A stretch of 64,000 nucleotides of DNA from contig NZ_JOAJ01000003.1 of the NCBI RefSeq assembly GCF_000720425.1, positions 62,001 through 126,000 on the forward strand, in the 5' to 3' direction. The DNA comes from Nocardia rhamnosiphila NBRC 108938. GTDB lineage: Bacteria; Actinomycetota; Actinomycetes; Mycobacteriales; Mycobacteriaceae. The notes under the pieces are model-generated. The model was not told the origin of the DNA, searched no databases, and was given only the letters and a program-made list of their open reading frames with translations. Positions 9,062 through 19,085 of this stretch are shown here, one piece after another. The translations under genes were made by a program, and so were the position numbers. Within the stretch, counting starts at the first letter, position 1; each line of letters starts with the position of its first letter.

Positions 9062-9607
9062 ATGCAACTTCCCGCACGGACACGGCGATTGTCCCGCGTC
9101 GCGGCGGCTACTGCCGCGGCCGCCGCCCTGGCGCTGGGCCTCACGGCCTGCGGGTCCGACGACGACGGCGGCGATACTGCCGCCGCCGGCAGTGTCGCGG
9201 CCACCACCAGCGCCGCGGCGCACGACCACGGGGACGATCACGACCACGGCGACACCGCGCCCGCGCCCACCGCGCAGAGCCTACAGTCCACCCTCGAGCA
9301 GATCACAAACCCGGATGTGCCGGTGGACGAGAAGGTCAAGCTGATCGACGACGGCGAGAACCGGCGGGACATCCTCGAGAAGCTCAACGCCGCCCTGCAG
9401 TCCTATCGCGGGATCACCTACCAGGTCGGGGAGGTCACGGTCGACGGCGATACCGCCACCGGGCAGACCACCATCACCAGCCCCTCCGGCCAGAGCGCAC
9501 CGCCCATGCCGATGACCTGGGAATACGACGACGGCTCCTGGAAACTGTCCGATGCCGGCGCCTGCGTGTTGTTCGGGTTCGCGCAGCTCCCCTGCTCGCC
9601 CGCCTGA
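9062..9607 (+). CDS. LppK/MTB12-like secreted lipoprotein
   Basis: The 181-residue protein starts with a lipoprotein signal peptide whose lipobox reads LGLTAC, with the lipidated cysteine near residue 31. A low-complexity His/Asp-rich linker follows (HDHGDDHDHGD, about residues 57-68), which could bind metal. The rest matches the low-molecular-weight antigen MTB12/LppK fold: NPDVPVDEKVKLIDDGE, then a beta sheet ending GSWKLSDAGACVLFGF. I placed the start at ATG 9062 behind GAAAGG rather than TTG 9053. Its place between arc and trmI mirrors Rv2116 (lppK) in M. tuberculosis. The role of this family is unknown; it is surface exposed and antigenic in mycobacteria. Confidence 0.8.
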   Translation: MQLPARTRRLSRVAAATAAAAALALGLTACGSDDDGGDTAAAGSVAATTSAAAHDHGDDHDHGDTAPAPTAQSLQSTLEQITNPDVPVDEKVKLIDDGENRRDILEKLNAALQSYRGITYQVGEVTVDGDTATGQTTITSPSGQSAPPMPMTWEYDDGSWKLSDAGACVLFGFAQLPCSPA

Positions 9608-9620
9608 CCATCGGGGGCCC

Positions 9621-9661
9621 GCGGGGCCACGGAGAGCCGGTGATCGGCCCCGTGGTCCCGC
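9621..9661. terminator. Hairpin between convergent lppK-like and trmI genes
   Basis: A 12-bp inverted repeat with one mismatch (GCGGGGCCACGG / CCGTGGTCCCGC) spans the space between the two stop codons and could end transcription from both sides. Confidence 0.5.
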
Positions 9662-9680
9662 GACCGCCCTTCGCGCCCGC

Positions 9681-11495
<1,815 letters not shown>

Positions 11496-11509
11496 GACTG
11501 TGTTCAATT

Positions 11510-11528
11510 GCCCCGCCTCCGGCGGGGC
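11510..11528 (+). terminator. GC hairpin after the recB-family gene
   Basis: GCCCCGCC-TCC-GGCGGGGC is an 8-bp perfect stem with a 3-base loop, 15 bases after the stop codon. Confidence 0.55.
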
Positions 11529-11530
11529 GG

Positions 11531-11621
11531 GTCGGGGCCCTGTGACCCCGATTCTTCCCTCCTCCGCTCAGTCGCTGCGCTCCTTCGCTCCGTCGGTCCA
11601 GAATCGGGGGCGGGCCCCGAC
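11531..11621. repeat. Imperfect long inverted repeat element (about 90 bases)
   Basis: Arm one (11531-11555) reads GTCGGGGCCC, a 5-base spacer, CCCCGATTCT. Arm two (11600-11621) reads AGAATCGGGG, a 2-base spacer, GGGCCCCGAC. The 44 bases between the arms contain CTCAGTCGCTGCGCTCCTTC, a motif type I associate with dispersed nocardial and rhodococcal repeats. The element sits in the 321-base gap before hisG, and I see no gene in this gap. Confidence 0.8.
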
Positions 11622-11816
11622 CACTTACAAACGGTCGACGGCGTGTGGTCGGAAACCGGGGCGGGCGACAGACACAGAGAAATCCGGGCTGGATATGGGG
11701 TCGGGCGCAGGTATCGCGCAGGGACAGCCCGCAACACAGATCACGGGCCGCTCGCTCGGCGCCGAGGTGTGGGCCTCGGCGCCGAGTCGGAACAGACCGT
11801 CCCTACGCCCGCTGGT

Positions 11817-12668
11817 TCAGAAGGCGCGGCAGGAGCGGATATCGGTGGCCAGGATGGCCCGGGCGCCCAGTTCCGCCAGTTGATCCATCAGCTCGTTGCC
11901 CTTCTTGCGCGGCACCAGCGCCCGGACCGCCACCCAGCCGGGGTCGGCCAACGGGGCGACCGTCGGGGATTCCAGGCCCGGGGTGAGTTCGGCGGCGCGT
12001 TCCAGCAGACTCTTCGGGCAGTCGTAATCGAGCATCAGATACTGCTGAGCGAACACCACGCCCTTGACCCTGGCGATCAGCTGGTTACGCGCCCGGTCGC
12101 GCTGGTCGGAGCCGGCCCGTTCGATCAGCACGGCCTCGGAATCGCACAGCGATTCACCGAAGGCGACCAGATTGTGCTGGCGCAGGGTCCGGCCGGAGCC
12201 GACCACATCGGCGATCGCGTCGGCCACCCCGAGCTGGATGGAGATCTCGACGGCCCCGTCGAGCCGGATCACCTCGGCCTCGATCCCGCGGCGCGACAGA
12301 TCGGCCAGTACAAGGTTGGGGTAGGAGGTGGCGATCCGCTTGTCCTGCAGATCCTCGACCTTCCAGCCCTGGCCCTGCGGCGCGGCGTAGCGGAAGGTCG
12401 AACCGCCGAATCCGAGCGAAAGTCGCTCGTGCACGGGCGCGCCCGAATCCAGCGACAGATCACGGCCGGTGATCCCCAGGTCGAGTTCGCCGGAGCCGAC
12501 GTAGATGGCGATGTCCTTGGGCCGCAGAAAGAAGAACTCCACCTGGTTGGCCGGATCGAGCACGGTGAGATCGCGGGAGTCGGTGCGTTTGCGGTAGCCG
12601 GCCTCGGTGAGGATGGCGACCGCGGATTCGGAGAGTGCGCCCTTGTTGGGTACTGCGACGCGCAGCAT
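11817..12668 (-). CDS. hisG: ATP phosphoribosyltransferase HisG, long form
   Basis: This 283-residue enzyme makes the first committed step of histidine synthesis, joining ATP and PRPP to phosphoribosyl-ATP. It starts [14 protein letters not shown], has [13 protein letters not shown] near residue 63 and the PRPP-binding stretch [19 protein letters not shown] near residue 148. The length and the last 75 residues ([20 protein letters not shown]) show the long hexameric form with an ACT-like domain, which is feedback-inhibited by histidine. It lies 36 bases after hisE on the same strand, so the two form an operon, as in mycobacteria. Confidence 0.97.
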   Translation of the reverse strand: MLRVAVPNKGALSESAVAILTEAGYRKRTDSRDLTVLDPANQVEFFFLRPKDIAIYVGSGELDLGITGRDLSLDSGAPVHERLSLGFGGSTFRYAAPQGQGWKVEDLQDKRIATSYPNLVLADLSRRGIEAEVIRLDGAVEISIQLGVADAIADVVGSGRTLRQHNLVAFGESLCDSEAVLIERAGSDQRDRARNQLIARVKGVVFAQQYLMLDYDCPKSLLERAAELTPGLESPTVAPLADPGWVAVRALVPRKKGNELMDQLAELGARAILATDIRSCRAF

Positions 12669-12704
12669 GGTGGTCCTTTCGGTCGGGGGGAACGGTCGGG
12701 GCGT

Positions 12705-12968
12705 CTACAGATGTCGGTAGACGTCCTCCAGCCGCAGCCCGCGGCCCACCATCAGAACCTGCACCCAGTAGAGGAGCTGGGAGATCTCCTCGGCGAGCGC
12801 CTCGTCGCCCTCGTGTTCGGCGGCCAGCCACACCTCACCGGCCTCCTCCAGCACCTTCTTGCCCTGGGTATGGACGCCCGCGTCCAGCGCGGCGACGGTA
12901 CCCGACCCGGCGGGACGGGTGGCTGCGCGATCCTGGAGCTCGGCGAACAGGGCCTCGAAAGTCTTCAC
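12705..12968 (-). CDS. hisE: Phosphoribosyl-ATP pyrophosphatase HisE
   Basis: The 87-residue protein has the four-helix MazG-like fold of His[19 protein letters not shown] at the start, then [22 protein letters not shown], carrying the EExxE...ExxD metal-binding pattern, then [15 protein letters not shown]. It hydrolyses phosphoribosyl-ATP to phosphoribosyl-AMP in histidine synthesis. The start is GTG. It precedes hisG in a two-gene operon; the other his genes are elsewhere. Confidence 0.96.
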   Translation of the reverse strand: MKTFEALFAELQDRAATRPAGSGTVAALDAGVHTQGKKVLEEAGEVWLAAEHEGDEALAEEISQLLYWVQVLMVGRGLRLEDVYRHL

Positions 12969-13069
12969 GGCAGGTCATTGTTTCAGACCACCGCCGCGCG
13001 ACTCCGCCCGAGTGGGCACCACTGTGTCGTGGCACCCACTCGGGCGATCGGCCGAGTACCGCTCAGGCT

Positions 13070-13216
13070 GTGTCCATTGGCATGAGCGAGGGCCCTGCGT
13101 GGTCACGCTGCGCTACCGCCTCCGGGCCTGACTCGCTCATGCCGTGTCCATTGGCATGAGCGAGGGCCCTACATGGTCACGCTGCGCTACCGCCTCCGGG
13201 CCCGACTCGCTCATGC
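13070..13216. repeat. Two tandem copies of a palindromic repeat, 74-base period
   Basis: Units at 13070-13142 and 13144-13216 differ at only a few positions. Each can fold as a hairpin: CATGAGCGAG plus GGCCC pairs with GGGCC plus CTCGCTCATG. The last bases of unit two supply the TGA stop codon of the neighbouring acyltransferase gene. The element fills most of the 242-base gap upstream of hisE. Confidence 0.9.
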
Positions 13217-15025
13217 TCCGGAGAGCAGGGTCTCCAGTTCGGCGACGGCGGTACGCAGGTGCCCGGCGAACGCGTGCATCTGGTCGGCGACGGCCGCCGG
13301 AGTGGCCAGGTACAGATTCCACCGGTCGGGCAGCAGTACGTAGGCGATACCGATGCATTTCGGGCTGGTGGATCCGAAACCGAAGTAGCTGATGTTCACC
13401 GACGGCGCGGAGCTGGTGCTCAGATAGTCGTCGCGCAGAACGGTCCAACCGGGGCTGGAGTACAGCGGAATCGGGTCGGTGACGCCGAGTTCGGCGCCGC
13501 GGCGGCGCTGGATCCATTCGAGTTCCCACAGATGCTGTTCCGGCGCCGCACCGGACTGGCACTGTTTCGCCCGCTCCACATGCGCGGTGGCGGCGGCGCG
13601 GGCAGCGGCCAGTTTCGCGGCGGTATCGGCCGCCGGGTCCGTCATGGTGTCGGCGAAGGTCACCATCTCCGGGGTCACCACGCGCATCGCCTCGGTACGG
13701 CCGTTGCGGTACTGCCGGGTGGCGATGGATTCGTAGGTGGCGCCGGTGAGGCCCTTACTGCGCCGGTGCGCGAGCTGGTAGCTCAGCTGAGCGAACGCAT
13801 CCGGGGAGATACCGAGCTGTTTGGCCCGGGCGGTGCCGAAATTCTCGAACGAGACGACCGTGGTGGCATTGTCCGCGGCGTACTGCGCGAACGCCGCACC
13901 GGCGGCGACCACTTCGGCCTGCTGCTCCGCGTCGAGCCGGAACTCGATCTGCTCGGCCGGCGGCAGCCCCTGCCCCCGCGCCCCGGACCGCTGGAGGTGT
14001 TCGCCGACGGGAGTCTCCAGCAGGGTGTCGACGAAGGACAGGATGGTGGTGCCGTCCAGGCCGCAGTGTTCGACATTGATCCCGGTCCGGCCGTCGGCGA
14101 AGACGATGAACGAGACCGATTTGTCGAACCACCGGTTGGCGCTGTCACCGTGCAGCAGGGTGTCGGCGGCGTGCAGGTCGTCGCGTGGGGCGAAATCCTC
14201 GAGGCAGACGGCGAACAGCGCCGTTTCGACGGTGTCGAGCGCTTCGGCATTGTGCGGATCGGTCAGCAGCCGGGCGCGGGCGCGGGCCCAGTCGGCGCGC
14301 GCGGCGGTGGTCAGCTGTCCGACCGAGGTCCCGGCCGGGGCCGGCTCGGTGGCCGATTTCAGGATCGCGCGCAGGCCCGCGGTCACATCCTCGAAGGCGT
14401 ACGGGTCGCCGTCGGCTCCGAGAACGTCCAGCCGGAACATGGCTCCGCGGTGCAGTACGAGGATGTGCCGCGCGGTGGACGGGCCCGGCTCGGCCTCACT
14501 GTAGGGCACCCGCACGGTGTCCTGTTCGAGACCGGGAATCCGGGTCTCCGAGAACAGGTACTTGTTCTGCCACATGGACAGGCGCTGCCCCCGCTGGGTG
14601 ACCGGCGGGATCTCCTCCCGGTCCAGTGCCAGCTTGTAGTCGACCGCGGCGGCGACCAGCGCGGCGGCACGCTCGGCCTGGTCGGCCGCCGTGGAACTCG
14701 CCAGCGCCGTATCGTCGCGGAACAGGAAGAAGAAGTTGGCGTTCAACGCGATCCGGTCCCGCCGGCCCAGGTAGCGCGAGGGCCAGAACCGGTCGAGCCA
14801 GCTACCCACGCCCGGGGTCTCGTCGTATTCGCGCAACGCGTCGTGCAGCACGCGGCCGGGGCCGCCGGGGCGTAGCAGATCGGCCACGGCCGCCTCGGTG
14901 GCGGCCACTTGCTCGGCGGTCAGCAGCGGTGTGCACCACTGGACGAAACGCGCGCAGCTGTCCTCGAGGGTCGGCAACGGGACCCTCGGGAGCTGGTCCT
15001 CGGCGGCGAAGGTGGGTTCGGTCAA
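13211..15025 (-). CDS. Choline/carnitine O-acyltransferase family protein
   Basis: The 604-residue protein has the full length of the carnitine/choline acyltransferase family, which is mainly eukaryotic. It opens with LPRVPLPTLEDSCARF, shows the catalytic histidine in INVEHCGLDGT near residue 318, and the late motif ATYESIATRQYRNGRTEAMR near residue 440, matching the carnitine-binding STS/Arg region of the family. It should move an acyl group from CoA to a hydroxyl of a small zwitterion. It is the last gene of an operon behind a SAM methyltransferase and a BesD-like dioxygenase, which suggests that its acceptor is a hydroxylated, N-methylated amino acid rather than carnitine itself; that is inference. 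Confidence 0.88.
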   Translation of the reverse strand: MTEPTFAAEDQLPRVPLPTLEDSCARFVQWCTPLLTAEQVAATEAAVADLLRPGGPGRVLHDALREYDETPGVGSWLDRFWPSRYLGRRDRIALNANFFFLFRDDTALASSTAADQAERAAALVAAAVDYKLALDREEIPPVTQRGQRLSMWQNKYLFSETRIPGLEQDTVRVPYSEAEPGPSTARHILVLHRGAMFRLDVLGADGDPYAFEDVTAGLRAILKSATEPAPAGTSVGQLTTAARADWARARARLLTDPHNAEALDTVETALFAVCLEDFAPRDDLHAADTLLHGDSANRWFDKSVSFIVFADGRTGINVEHCGLDGTTILSFVDTLLETPVGEHLQRSGARGQGLPPAEQIEFRLDAEQQAEVVAAGAAFAQYAADNATTVVSFENFGTARAKQLGISPDAFAQLSYQLAHRRSKGLTGATYESIATRQYRNGRTEAMRVVTPEMVTFADTMTDPAADTAAKLAAARAAATAHVERAKQCQSGAAPEQHLWELEWIQRRRGAELGVTDPIPLYSSPGWTVLRDDYLSTSSAPSVNISYFGFGSTSPKCIGIAYVLLPDRWNLYLATPAAVADQMHAFAGHLRTAVAELETLLSGA

Positions 15026-15070
15026 GTCGTTCTCCGGTTCGGTTGTCGGTCGGCGGGTTGCGCCCGGCGG

Positions 15071-15892
15071 TCAAGCGATGGATATGGGCGCCGAAAGCGG
15101 CCGGGACACATAGAGATTGGCATACAGCCAACCCTCGTTCTCCAGGCCGGTGGTATCGATGCCGTTACCGGTCAGCGTACTCAGCACCTGCTCGCGCTCG
15201 GCCACCGAGGCGAACCTGCGCTGGGCGAACTCGCCGGGCATTCGCCGGGTGTGGTAACCCAGGGCCGCCAGCTCCGCCTCGATGGGTTCGAAACCGTACA
15301 TACGCAGCACGAAATGGGCCATCCAGGGGCGCCGGTCGGGATGGGCGGTGGCGATCCGCACGATCGTCTTCTCGGTGACGTATCCGATACAGCCCGTCGA
15401 GACGACCAGGTCCGCCGAGGCGAGAATCGCGCGTTGTTCGTCGCTGGGGTCGGTGGCCTCGAGGTCGGCGTGCACCACGGCGTCGAGCAGGCCCGCCGCA
15501 CGGGCGTAGTCCAGCGCGGGCGCGGAGGCGTCCATACCGAGGAACCGCACCCCGGGCAGCGCGTCGGCGCCGGCCGGCCGGGCGCGGTCGCGAGCGATCA
15601 ACTCGTTCGTCTCCGCCTCGGGGTCCGCATACCATCCGGCCAGCTCGGCGAGGGTGGTGTCCCAGCGCAGCAGGGCTGCGTTCACGCCGTAGGAGCACCC
15701 GATGTCCAGCACACCGGGTGCTGCGCCCTTCGCCGCGCCGCATTCGGCGATCTGTCGCCGCAGATGCGGTTTCGCCAGTTCCGGAATGCGATAGTCCAGC
15801 TCCGACATCCGCGCGTAGTAGTCGCGTGGATCGGGCCTCGAGTAGATGTCGTCGAAGGATGCTTTCCCGGTGGTGTGCAACGGAACTGGCAC
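15071..15892 (-). CDS. Class I SAM-dependent methyltransferase
   Basis: The product of 273 residues is a Rossmann-fold methyltransferase. The segment FDDIYSRPDPRDYYARM precedes SAM motif I, VLDIGCSYGVNAALL (about residues 60-75). Later motifs are FLGMDASAPALDYA and ADLVVSTGCIGYVTE. I chose GTG 15892, which follows GGAGAGG at eight bases, over ATG 15940, which would overlap the upstream gene. The 44-base gap to the upstream dioxygenase gene and 45-base gap to the downstream acyltransferase gene support an operon. The substrate is not shown; N-methylation of the amino acid made by the upstream enzyme is the simplest hypothesis. Confidence 0.83.
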   Translation of the reverse strand: MPVPLHTTGKASFDDIYSRPDPRDYYARMSELDYRIPELAKPHLRRQIAECGAAKGAAPGVLDIGCSYGVNAALLRWDTTLAELAGWYADPEAETNELIARDRARPAGADALPGVRFLGMDASAPALDYARAAGLLDAVVHADLEATDPSDEQRAILASADLVVSTGCIGYVTEKTIVRIATAHPDRRPWMAHFVLRMYGFEPIEAELAALGYHTRRMPGEFAQRRFASVAEREQVLSTLTGNGIDTTGLENEGWLYANLYVSRPLSAPISIA

Positions 15893-15936
15893 GGTGTGTT
15901 CCTCTCCTCGGGCGGTATCCACTCGATCGCGTCCGA

Positions 15937-16797
15937 TCAATCGAGCAGCCGGTCACCCCGGACGGCGTCGGCCGCGGCGAGATGATCGGGGAGCACCCGT
16001 CCGAACAGTTGACGGGTGCGTTCCACGGTGCCGATGACACCGGGACGGTCGCTGTAGGCGAAGATCGCCGTATGCCGCGCGGCCGCGCCCTCCACCGGGG
16101 AGACCCGGTGCAGTGAGAAGCGGCCCTGGAAGAGTTGCAGATCCCCCGGGCGCAGTACCAGACGCCGGATGAGGCGCTCGCCCGATCCGGTCAGGACCGC
16201 GTGCACATCCGGCAGATTTTCGGCCTGCGGGGAACGGATTCCGGGACAGTATTCGAAGACCCCGCCCGCGTCGGGGGTGGCGGTCAGCATGCTGACGGTG
16301 AACTCGTTGGTGTCGAAATGCCAGGGATGCGATTGCCCCGGGGAGACCACATTGAGAACCAGCCCTGCCAGGGGGTCGGCGAATTCGTGCAGCCGGTCCC
16401 GGCCGAAGCAATCGGCGAGGAAACGCTGGAACAGCTCGTCGGTGTACAGGCGGTGGATGAGCGCGTCGGCGGGGATGCGGTCACGCGGGACGAAGGCGTT
16501 ACCGCGTTCGAACACGATCCGGCCGGGATGGTCCTCGGGTAATTCGCTGTCGAGCGGGATGTTGTAGGCGTTGACCCGCTCGGTGCGGTAGTAGGCGTGC
16601 GGCGCCATCCGCTCCCCCTGCTCGGCGAGCAGGGCGTGCAGTTCGGGCCGGATGAACTCGCGCAGGACGGTGCAGCCGTCCTCGGCTAGATCGGCCCGGG
16701 CCGCCGCCACCGCGGCACGCCAACCGGGGGCACCGGGCTCCGCGAGCGGGTAGCGGGATGTATCGACGATGTCGTTCAAGGTCACCGTGGCGGCCAT
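15937..16797 (-). CDS. Fe(II)/2-oxoglutarate oxygenase of the BesD/HalD type with an intact Asp ligand
   Basis: The 286-residue protein resembles the BesD/HalD group that acts on free amino acids. The metal motif reads SHPWHFDTNEFTVSML (about residues 157-172): His-x-Asp is present. Halogenases of this group carry Gly or Ala in place of that Asp, so this enzyme should hydroxylate rather than chlorinate. A later His in RFSLHRVSPVEG (about residue 228) completes the triad, and an Arg further on can bind 2-oxoglutarate. It is the first gene of a three-gene operon with a methyltransferase and a carnitine-type acyltransferase. Substrate is unknown; lysine-like amino acids are the best guess from the family. 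Confidence 0.8.
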   Translation of the reverse strand: MAATVTLNDIVDTSRYPLAEPGAPGWRAAVAAARADLAEDGCTVLREFIRPELHALLAEQGERMAPHAYYRTERVNAYNIPLDSELPEDHPGRIVFERGNAFVPRDRIPADALIHRLYTDELFQRFLADCFGRDRLHEFADPLAGLVLNVVSPGQSHPWHFDTNEFTVSMLTATPDAGGVFEYCPGIRSPQAENLPDVHAVLTGSGERLIRRLVLRPGDLQLFQGRFSLHRVSPVEGAAARHTAIFAYSDRPGVIGTVERTRQLFGRVLPDHLAAADAVRGDRLLD

Positions 16798-17321
16798 AGC
16801 GATATTGTTATCGGACTGTCTGCGACACGCCCGGTGTTTGCCAGAGATAACGGGTGAGTCCGGTCACGGACCGTTCGGTCTTGTTGCCGCGTAATACCGT
16901 TCACGCCCGCCGTTTCTCCCGCACCACGGCCGGGACGGGATGAGCGGTAGAAAAAGTGATCCATCCCAGGATGTTTCGACCTCCGGATGCAGCGGCACAC
17001 ACGCCCGGTTCCCGAAATCCCGGTTCGTCCGAACCGAACTCACACGAACACCTCCAGCCCCACTACCGGCCCGATCACCCCCACCACTCCCGAGGCCGAG
17101 CCGGACCATGGCCCTTGCCGCGCCGGCGAGACCCCGCGGTCGAGGAAGTAGCAGCCCACCGGAGACCCCGGCAGCGCGCGACCACCGAGCCGTCCCCGCA
17201 CCACATGAGCGGCATTGGTGTGAGTCAGATCACTATTGAAGTTGACCTTGGGGCAGGGCGGAAGCTCGTCCCAGCGGCACGACGCCGACCGGGCACCACA
17301 GATTCGAAGGATTGAACCGGC
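16798..17321. other. Divergent intergenic region, no convincing gene
   Basis: This 524-base stretch separates the minus-strand dioxygenase operon from the plus-strand beta-lactamase-like gene. It must hold both promoters. A short open frame (17205-17315, 36 codons) lacks a ribosome site and family likeness, and I did not call it. Confidence 0.6.
16800..16813. promoter_or_regulatory. Inverted repeat at the start of the dioxygenase operon
   Basis: CGATA-N4-TATCG lies 3-16 bases upstream of the ATG. On the minus strand the AT-rich sequence ATAACAATAT could be a -10 element for a leaderless mRNA, so a protein bound here would block transcription. Confidence 0.35.
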
Positions 17322-18866
17322 ATGTCCATCACCCTTTCCGACCACGACAAGAGCACCCTGCGGACCGCCGCGTACGGTGCGGTATCCCTGATGGCCGCCG
17401 CCACCGGCGACCCCCGCCGGGCCGCCACGAACGCCGCCCTCGCCCTCACCTCGGCGACCGGGGTGATCGGCCATGCACTCGCCGCGAAGCCCACGGAGAT
17501 AGCCGTCACCGGCCGGACCGTCGCCGAACTCGCCGACCGGGTGCTGCCGGCCCTGGCCGCGACCGTGCACCTGCTCAGCGAGCGAGATCCCGCAGCGGCC
17601 GGCGACTTTCGCAGCACGATTCTGCTCGCCCTCGAAGCCGCACAGATCCACCCGGACGGGCCCGGCCCCGCCGCGGCGGAAATGGCCCGCACGATCACTG
17701 CGGCCCTCGCTGCCGGGACGGCATCGGACAGCGATACCGGGCCGGTGGCTGCCGGGCCGGATCGCCCGGAACTGCAGCGGGCCCTCCAGGAGATCGTCGA
17801 TTCCGGCTTCACCGGGATCACGCTGCGAGTGCACGATGAGCGGGGCGAGTGGGTGGGCAGCGCCGGGGTGGCCGAACTGGGCGAGGCCGTGCCACCGCCG
17901 ATCGACGGGCACATCCGGATCGGCAGCGCTACCAAAACCTTCACCGCGACTCTGGTGTTGCAACTGGTGGCCGAGGGCAGGGTCGGGCTGGATACCCCGG
18001 TGGTGGACTACCTACCGGAGTTCGCACTCGACGGGCAGGTCACGGTACGGATGCTGTTGCAGCACACCAGCGGGATCTTCAATTTCACCGGTGAAGTCTT
18101 CGACGACGGGGCGATCGTGGCGGGGATCCGAATTCCCTACGGCGCCTCGGGCGCGGAGTGGGCGGCCGACCGGTTCGCCGTCTACCGGCCGCAGGAGCTG
18201 GTGGAACTGGCGCTGTCCGAGCCGGCGCGGTTCGAACCGGGTACGAACTGGAGCTACTCCAACACCAATTACGTGCTGGCGCGGCTGCTGATCGAAAAGG
18301 CCACCGGGCGCTCGCTCGCCCAGGAGATGCGGCAGCGCATCCTGGGGCCGCTGGGGCTGTCGGGTACCGTGCTGCCGGACGCCTCGCCGGAGATCCCCGA
18401 GCCGCACGCGCACGCCTACTACCGCTACGACGACGCCGGACAGCAGCAGACCATCGACATCACCCGGCAGAACCCCTCCTGGATCTCCACCGGCGGTGAC
18501 ATGATCTCGACCACCCGCGACCTGCACACTTTCCTCTCCGCGCTGATGAGTGGCAAGCTCCTGCCGGCCCCGCTGCTGGCACAGATGTGCACCCCGCACC
18601 CGACTCCCCTGCCGCATATGGGTTATGGCCTCGGAGTGTTCGTGGTGGAGACCGACGGCGGCACCGTCATCTCCCACAACGGCGCGGCCGTGGGTCATGC
18701 GGCGCTGATGTACAGCACACCCGATGGCAGCAAGACCCTGACCGCGGCGCTGAACTGCGTGGACGACCCCGGCCTGTCCATCGCCACGGCGTTCCGGGAC
18801 GCCCAGCAACGGCTGGTCGACGAGGTGTTCGCCGATTCCGGGGCTGCTCGCCGTGTACACCACTGA
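17322..18866 (+). CDS. Serine hydrolase of the beta-lactamase class C fold with an extra N-terminal domain
   Basis: The 514-residue protein has two parts. Residues 1-150 form a predicted helical, alanine-rich domain (SDHDKSTLRTAAYGAVSLM at the start) without a signal peptide. Residues 165-510 are a class C beta-lactamase/D-alanyl carboxypeptidase-like domain with SxxK as SATK (GSATKTFTATLVLQ, near residue 206), YxN as YSN in NWSYSNTNYVLARLL, and HxG as HNG in ISHNGAAVGHA. Many such proteins are esterases or peptidases of unknown substrate. No signal peptide means it probably acts in the cytoplasm. It stands alone, 220 bases before a MerR gene. Confidence 0.85.
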   Translation: MSITLSDHDKSTLRTAAYGAVSLMAAATGDPRRAATNAALALTSATGVIGHALAAKPTEIAVTGRTVAELADRVLPALAATVHLLSERDPAAAGDFRSTILLALEAAQIHPDGPGPAAAEMARTITAALAAGTASDSDTGPVAAGPDRPELQRALQEIVDSGFTGITLRVHDERGEWVGSAGVAELGEAVPPPIDGHIRIGSATKTFTATLVLQLVAEGRVGLDTPVVDYLPEFALDGQVTVRMLLQHTSGIFNFTGEVFDDGAIVAGIRIPYGASGAEWAADRFAVYRPQELVELALSEPARFEPGTNWSYSNTNYVLARLLIEKATGRSLAQEMRQRILGPLGLSGTVLPDASPEIPEPHAHAYYRYDDAGQQQTIDITRQNPSWISTGGDMISTTRDLHTFLSALMSGKLLPAPLLAQMCTPHPTPLPHMGYGLGVFVVETDGGTVISHNGAAVGHAALMYSTPDGSKTLTAALNCVDDPGLSIATAFRDAQQRLVDEVFADSGAARRVHH

Positions 18867-19085
18867 GGGCACTCGGCCGAAGCGCGGTCGAGTGGCTGCC
18901 GAGCGACCGTCATGGCTGTCGATCGGGACGCGCGGCGGCATGACCTCGACCGTGGCGGCATTCGGCACCATCGCCCTTGCGCTGAACCTCGGGTAGTCGA
19001 CATGGTGGGGCGCCGGCTGCGGTCGTCGGGACAGAGCTCCCGCCGGTCGCGGCCGGTGGTCGCCGGGACAAGGAAGGCTGAACAG

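Noticed and set aside
15937..16797. Amino-acid halogenase assignment for the BesD-like enzyme
   Set aside because: The metal motif keeps Asp (His-Phe-Asp); halogenases of this family have Gly or Ala at that place.
17205..17315. 36-codon open frame before the beta-lactamase-like gene
   Set aside because: It lacks a ribosome site and recognisable sequence; it ends six bases before the next ATG but no coupling signal is seen.
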